Shown here: one piece after another, positions 61,031 through 64,000 of the stretch
Position numbering within the stretch: the stretch's first letter is position 1
Layout: the number at the start of each line of letters is the position of its first letter
NCBI RefSeq assembly: GCF_900101495.1
Contig: NZ_FMUS01000004.1
Span: 124,001 to 188,000 of the forward strand
Direction: 5' to 3'
DNA: 64,000 nt
Source of the DNA: Alkaliphilus peptidifermentans DSM 18978
Lineage (GTDB): Bacteria; Bacillota; Clostridia; Peptostreptococcales; Natronincolaceae
Made by a program: the position numbers and the translations under genes
The notes under the pieces: model-generated
What the model was told of the DNA's origin: nothing
The model's database searches: none
Seen by the model: only the letters and a program-made list of their open reading frames with translations

Positions 61031-61921
61031 TTAATAAAATTGAGAAGCAAACTCTACAATAAAGGATAAACCTACTGCCACTGCATTCATTCCAAATATA
61101 GAATATAATGCGATTGCATTATTTCTCTCAAGTCTTTCTGGTCTTTTCATCATTTCTTCCTTTATATTAGCTAAGTTCATTTTTCTGACTTTTTCCTCTT
61201 GAATAGCATAGAGGGTATCAACATTATCTCTCGATGTTTCTATTCCTGTAATAACTGCCATAATATAGTTTTGTATAGCAATTATACCAATGGTATCGGA
61301 GAATTCCTGTAGGGCATCCTTCTCCATCATCCCAGCTTCTAGTTTTGCATGTAATATCTTTAAGTCATAGTACAGTGGTCCTTTACACACTTTAAGATAA
61401 TCCTCAATGGTATGAATAATGTTCTTATGGGGAGAATATCTTAAAGTTCTTGCAAATCTGGGGAATTCTTTAATTATATTGCCATTCAATTCTTTAAGTT
61501 TCTTATCCAACTCTGCATCCGGTTGAAAGTACATTATTACAGAAAACATTGCACATACTGCCATTATCACTATGCTGGCAAAGCTAAACACTATACCTAT
61601 TAAAAGCATTATCCCAGGATATATTATTTTCTTTGCTTGGTGCTGCTCAGGTGTAATTTTTTCTCCTACCCTTAGTAAGTTTTTTTCAAGTTTTGCCCTT
61701 GAATAATCATCAAGCCTAATCTTGCTATTCACAAACTCTGCTACAGGTTTAAAGACGTCCTCTATAAAGGGTACTTTATTGGTCTTTAGTAATTCTTGCG
61801 ACTTTTTATATCTCTTCACAAAGGTATTATTAGGTGTAAAAATAAATAGCGATTTAGCCCTAAGAAGCATGAAGAATACTGCAAGGGTTACCACAAAAGA
61901 GTAAAATCTAGGTAAATACAT
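61031..61921 (-). CDS. TadC-like inner membrane platform protein
   Basis: 296 aa with membrane segments at the N-terminus, near residues 105-140 and at the C-terminus, around a type II secretion F-like cytoplasmic domain (FPRFARTLRYSPHKNIIHTIEDYLKVCKGPLYYDLKILHAKLEAG; EFSDTIGIIAIQNY). With the preceding TadB-like protein it forms the platform of Tad/Flp pilus assembly. Confidence 0.8.
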   Translation of the reverse strand: MYLPRFYSFVVTLAVFFMLLRAKSLFIFTPNNTFVKRYKKSQELLKTNKVPFIEDVFKPVAEFVNSKIRLDDYSRAKLEKNLLRVGEKITPEQHQAKKIIYPGIMLLIGIVFSFASIVIMAVCAMFSVIMYFQPDAELDKKLKELNGNIIKEFPRFARTLRYSPHKNIIHTIEDYLKVCKGPLYYDLKILHAKLEAGMMEKDALQEFSDTIGIIAIQNYIMAVITGIETSRDNVDTLYAIQEEKVRKMNLANIKEEMMKRPERLERNNAIALYSIFGMNAVAVGLSFIVEFASQFY

Positions 61922-61933
61922 ATCATACCTCCT

Positions 61934-62893
61934 TTAGTCTAATTCAACCTTAATAGGCTTGTTATCAAGATACATTTTGTAACTAATACCTACTAGGACA
62001 ATTGCTATTAACCCCAAGGCAATTTTCCCTCTAAAGTCATACACCAACAGGTCATAGTAGGCTTTATATCCAAACCTTAAAATTAAAAGGTTTAAAGGGA
62101 AAAATATAATTGTAGCAATAAACTCACGATTATACTTCTTTCTAGTTAAATCAAAATCAACTTGAACCTGTTGAACATCCCGCATATCTTCTGGAATAGT
62201 AACCATTGTGTACTTTAAATTTTGTCCCTGTTCCTCCGTTTGAATAGCCAGTTTTATAAATTCTTTAAAATAGTAGTTATCTGCTTTATCACCTAAATTT
62301 CTAAGGGCGGTTACAGTATCTATATTAAGTATTTGCACTTCATTAACAAAGGTTACAAAGTATTTATTTAACGGATCTGGAATTTGGTCAAGTTTCTTTG
62401 CTACAGCTGTAACAATGTCACTTTCATGTAAAAACTGAGCTATAATATTTCCCATAACAGAGGGCAATAAATCATCTATTAGTTGAAATTTTGTCTTAGC
62501 TTTATTTTGCATATACACAAAGGGAAAAGAGGATGTTAATAAACCCAGTATAGCCATTAATAATGGATTTCGAAGAATCGTTCCAACTATAATTCCAATT
62601 GAGCTACAAGCTAAGCTATACATAATAAACTTATCCAGTGTCATATCAATTTCTGATAAATCTATAGTTAGGTTAATTCTTTTAAGTAACGTCTCTTTAA
62701 AGGTTGGCTTACTTCTTAATATTTCCCTTCTTCGCTGCTCCTTAAGTATGGCACTATAGTTTTTTACCCTCTTATCAACCTTCTTTGTAGATGAAAATAG
62801 GGACAATACATCAATTCTAAATACTATTTTTCCAATTAACAATAGAGATACAAAGAGGGATATAATTAATATGCTTCTATAGAAGAAAATCAT
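61934..62893 (-). CDS. TadB-like inner membrane platform protein
   Basis: About 319 aa: N-terminal span, paired spans near residues 85-120, a T2SSF-like domain (LLPSVMGNIIAQFLHESDIVTAVAKKL; LAIQTEEQGQNLKYTMVTI) and paired C-terminal spans. The ATG at 62893 lies one base after the tadA stop, with GGAGAGG 9 nt upstream, so the genes are coupled; an in-frame ATG at 62902 overlaps tadA and lacks spacing. Confidence 0.82.
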   Translation of the reverse strand: MIFFYRSILIISLFVSLLLIGKIVFRIDVLSLFSSTKKVDKRVKNYSAILKEQRRREILRSKPTFKETLLKRINLTIDLSEIDMTLDKFIMYSLACSSIGIIVGTILRNPLLMAILGLLTSSFPFVYMQNKAKTKFQLIDDLLPSVMGNIIAQFLHESDIVTAVAKKLDQIPDPLNKYFVTFVNEVQILNIDTVTALRNLGDKADNYYFKEFIKLAIQTEEQGQNLKYTMVTIPEDMRDVQQVQVDFDLTRKKYNREFIATIIFFPLNLLILRFGYKAYYDLLVYDFRGKIALGLIAIVLVGISYKMYLDNKPIKVELD

Positions 62894-62894
62894 T

Positions 62895-64000
62895 TTAATC
62901 ATCCTCTCCTTCTACATCCTCTACTTTCTCAACTGGTCCTTTATAGTATTTTTCAGCTAGTTCCTTATCTATTCCCTCCTCAATAAGTCTCTCATATAGA
63001 TTCCTACTTATATTGGAGTTTAAGTAATGCTTGCCTAGTATAACTTTACGTTGATAAGGTTCATTAGTTAGAGGATGAATTTCATCATATATTTCACTAC
63101 CAGTTACCTTAAACTTATAAATTTCTCTATAAATAAGCTTTTTGTTTTCATCATAGCCCTCAAGTTCTGATATACTCATTATCTTTCTAGAGCCATCCTT
63201 CATTTTCTTTTGAAACACACATATAGGGAAGGCAGATATAATCATATCTAAAATCATATCTTGGGTTAACGTGGTCTTCCCCATCATGTACATTTGAAGT
63301 ACTCTTGTAGGAGCATCTTTGGGTCCATTTGCATGGAAGGAATTGATTATTTGATGCCCTGTATTGGCGGCTGCAACAACCGTTTGGGCTTCCTCTCCCC
63401 TCATCTCTCCTAAAACCATTGTTTCGGGAGATTGTCTTAAGGATTGTTTTAATAGGTCAAGTAAATTGGTAACCCCTTCCTTTGTTTCCCACATAACAAC
63501 ATTATTTATAGGTCTACCTTTTTCATCATGCTTCCTTAAATTTAATTCTGCAGTATCCTCCATAGTAATAGTTCTTTTATCATTAGGAAGTCTAGATAGA
63601 ATTGTCTGCATTGTTGCAGTTTTACCACTATTGGTGGGTCCAATTACTTCACAACTAACATCAGCTTCCATAATTATATCTAGGAACTCAAACATTTCTT
63701 CAGTACCAGTTCCAAATGAAATTAGTTTCTCTGTGGTAAAAACTTCTGATTTTTGCTTTCTAATGATTAAGTTAATACCGGTTAATGCTACAGGATCAAT
63801 AACAACTGCTACTCTTTGTCCATTTTTTAATCTTGCATCAACTATTGGCTCACTGGGGCTTAATCCCTTGCCTACATTTCTGACAATTTTCTTTGCTATG
63901 GTTATTGCTTGTTCCATTGAAGAAAATCTTTTATCAGTTGTATACTCCTTACCTTTAATTACAATTCTTATATCATCAGGACTATTTACTCTTATTTCCT
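62895..64000 (-). CDS. TadA/CpaF-type secretion ATPase (5' end beyond window)
   Basis: At least 368 codons; the frame stays open through the right edge, so the ATG at 63917 is internal. Walker A is GPTNSGKT, Walker B region TMVLGEMRGEEA, with the Asp box TITMEDTAEL and His box region TGHQIINSFHANGP. This is the family of CpaF/VirB11-like ATPases powering Flp pilus assembly. The C-terminus is acidic (VEDVEGEDD) and overlaps the next ribosome-binding site. Confidence 0.92.
   Translation of the reverse strand, partial: EIRVNSPDDIRIVIKGKEYTTDKRFSSMEQAITIAKKIVRNVGKGLSPSEPIVDARLKNGQRVAVVIDPVALTGINLIIRKQKSEVFTTEKLISFGTGTEEMFEFLDIIMEADVSCEVIGPTNSGKTATMQTILSRLPNDKRTITMEDTAELNLRKHDEKGRPINNVVMWETKEGVTNLLDLLKQSLRQSPETMVLGEMRGEEAQTVVAAANTGHQIINSFHANGPKDAPTRVLQMYMMGKTTLTQDMILDMIISAFPICVFQKKMKDGSRKIMSISELEGYDENKKLIYREIYKFKVTGSEIYDEIHPLTNEPYQRKVILGKHYLNSNISRNLYERLIEEGIDKELAEKYYKGPVEKVEDVEGEDD

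Noticed and set aside
1-64000. tRNA, rRNA, insertion sequences and prophage genes
   Set aside because: No CCA-ended cloverleaf, rRNA motif, transposase or integrase frame was recognised on either strand.

Overview
The window looks like a chromosomal segment of a spore-forming, anaerobic, low-GC Firmicute of class Clostridia. The evidence is the AT-rich sequence, the rpmA-prp-rplU / spoIVFB-spoIVFA / minEDC / mrdA-mreDCB-radC-maf gene order known from Bacillus and Clostridia, a clostridial-type rnfCDGEAB operon, TTG and GTG starts with strong Shine-Dalgarno sequences, and clostridial small-protein families. It may be related to Alkaliphilus or the Peptostreptococcales, but that is a guess. Nearly all genes are on the minus strand. 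No rRNA, tRNA, CRISPR array or intact insertion sequence was seen.

Region 1 (1-17.7 kb) starts with the 3' end of a lysine-2,3-aminomutase-type gene. It continues with housekeeping and morphogenesis genes: L27, the L27-processing protease Prp, L21 with its leader RNA and a consensus promoter, RNase G, two radical-SAM-associated proteins, the SpoIVFB/SpoIVFA sporulation pair, methylglyoxal synthase, the Min division-site genes, a very large PBP2, MreDCB, RadC, Maf and two small membrane proteins. A 635-bp spacer of low-complexity degenerate repeats separates minC from mrdA.

Region 2 (17.9-29.9 kb) holds the six-gene Rnf ferredoxin:NAD+ oxidoreductase. Upstream lies a signalling-like set: two DRTGG-domain proteins, two GHKL ATPases, a PHP phosphoesterase and a SPOR protein. 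Then follow a lytic transglycosylase, a methyltransferase, an RseC-like protein and a YVTN propeller.

Region 3 (29.6-36.4 kb) holds luxS followed by the decayed remnant of a cysteine-synthase-family gene, lgt, an NtrC-type sigma-54 activator with its histidine kinase, and several tiny metal-binding-type or membrane proteins not captured by a long-ORF cutoff. Four good sigma-54 promoters (GG-N10-GC) lie in correct orientation near this activator: upstream of lgt, the LDCC-type protein, an 84-aa zinc-ribbon protein, and the ATPase just upstream of rnfC. Three copies of the inverted repeat TGTAG-N6-CTACA lie upstream of cysteine-rich protein genes in the same area. Together they suggest an undescribed local regulon.

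Region 4 (36.4-45.9 kb) carries housekeeping and metabolic genes: exonuclease, MazG-like, YebC, NadE, CysK divergent from a split TSUP permease, CoA-binding protein, YigZ, a Nudix-like protein with a degraded box, DUF3189, YhbY and ObgE.

Region 5 (46-64 kb) is a surface-structure island. A Tad/Flp-type pilus secretion operon (TadA, TadB, TadC, a 42-aa pilin-like peptide and three single-TM TadE-like proteins) is followed by a class I cyclic-di-GMP riboswitch. Downstream is a 2225-aa SLH-anchored Ig-like protein, then four more exported proteins. The layout suggests cyclic-di-GMP control of surface attachment.
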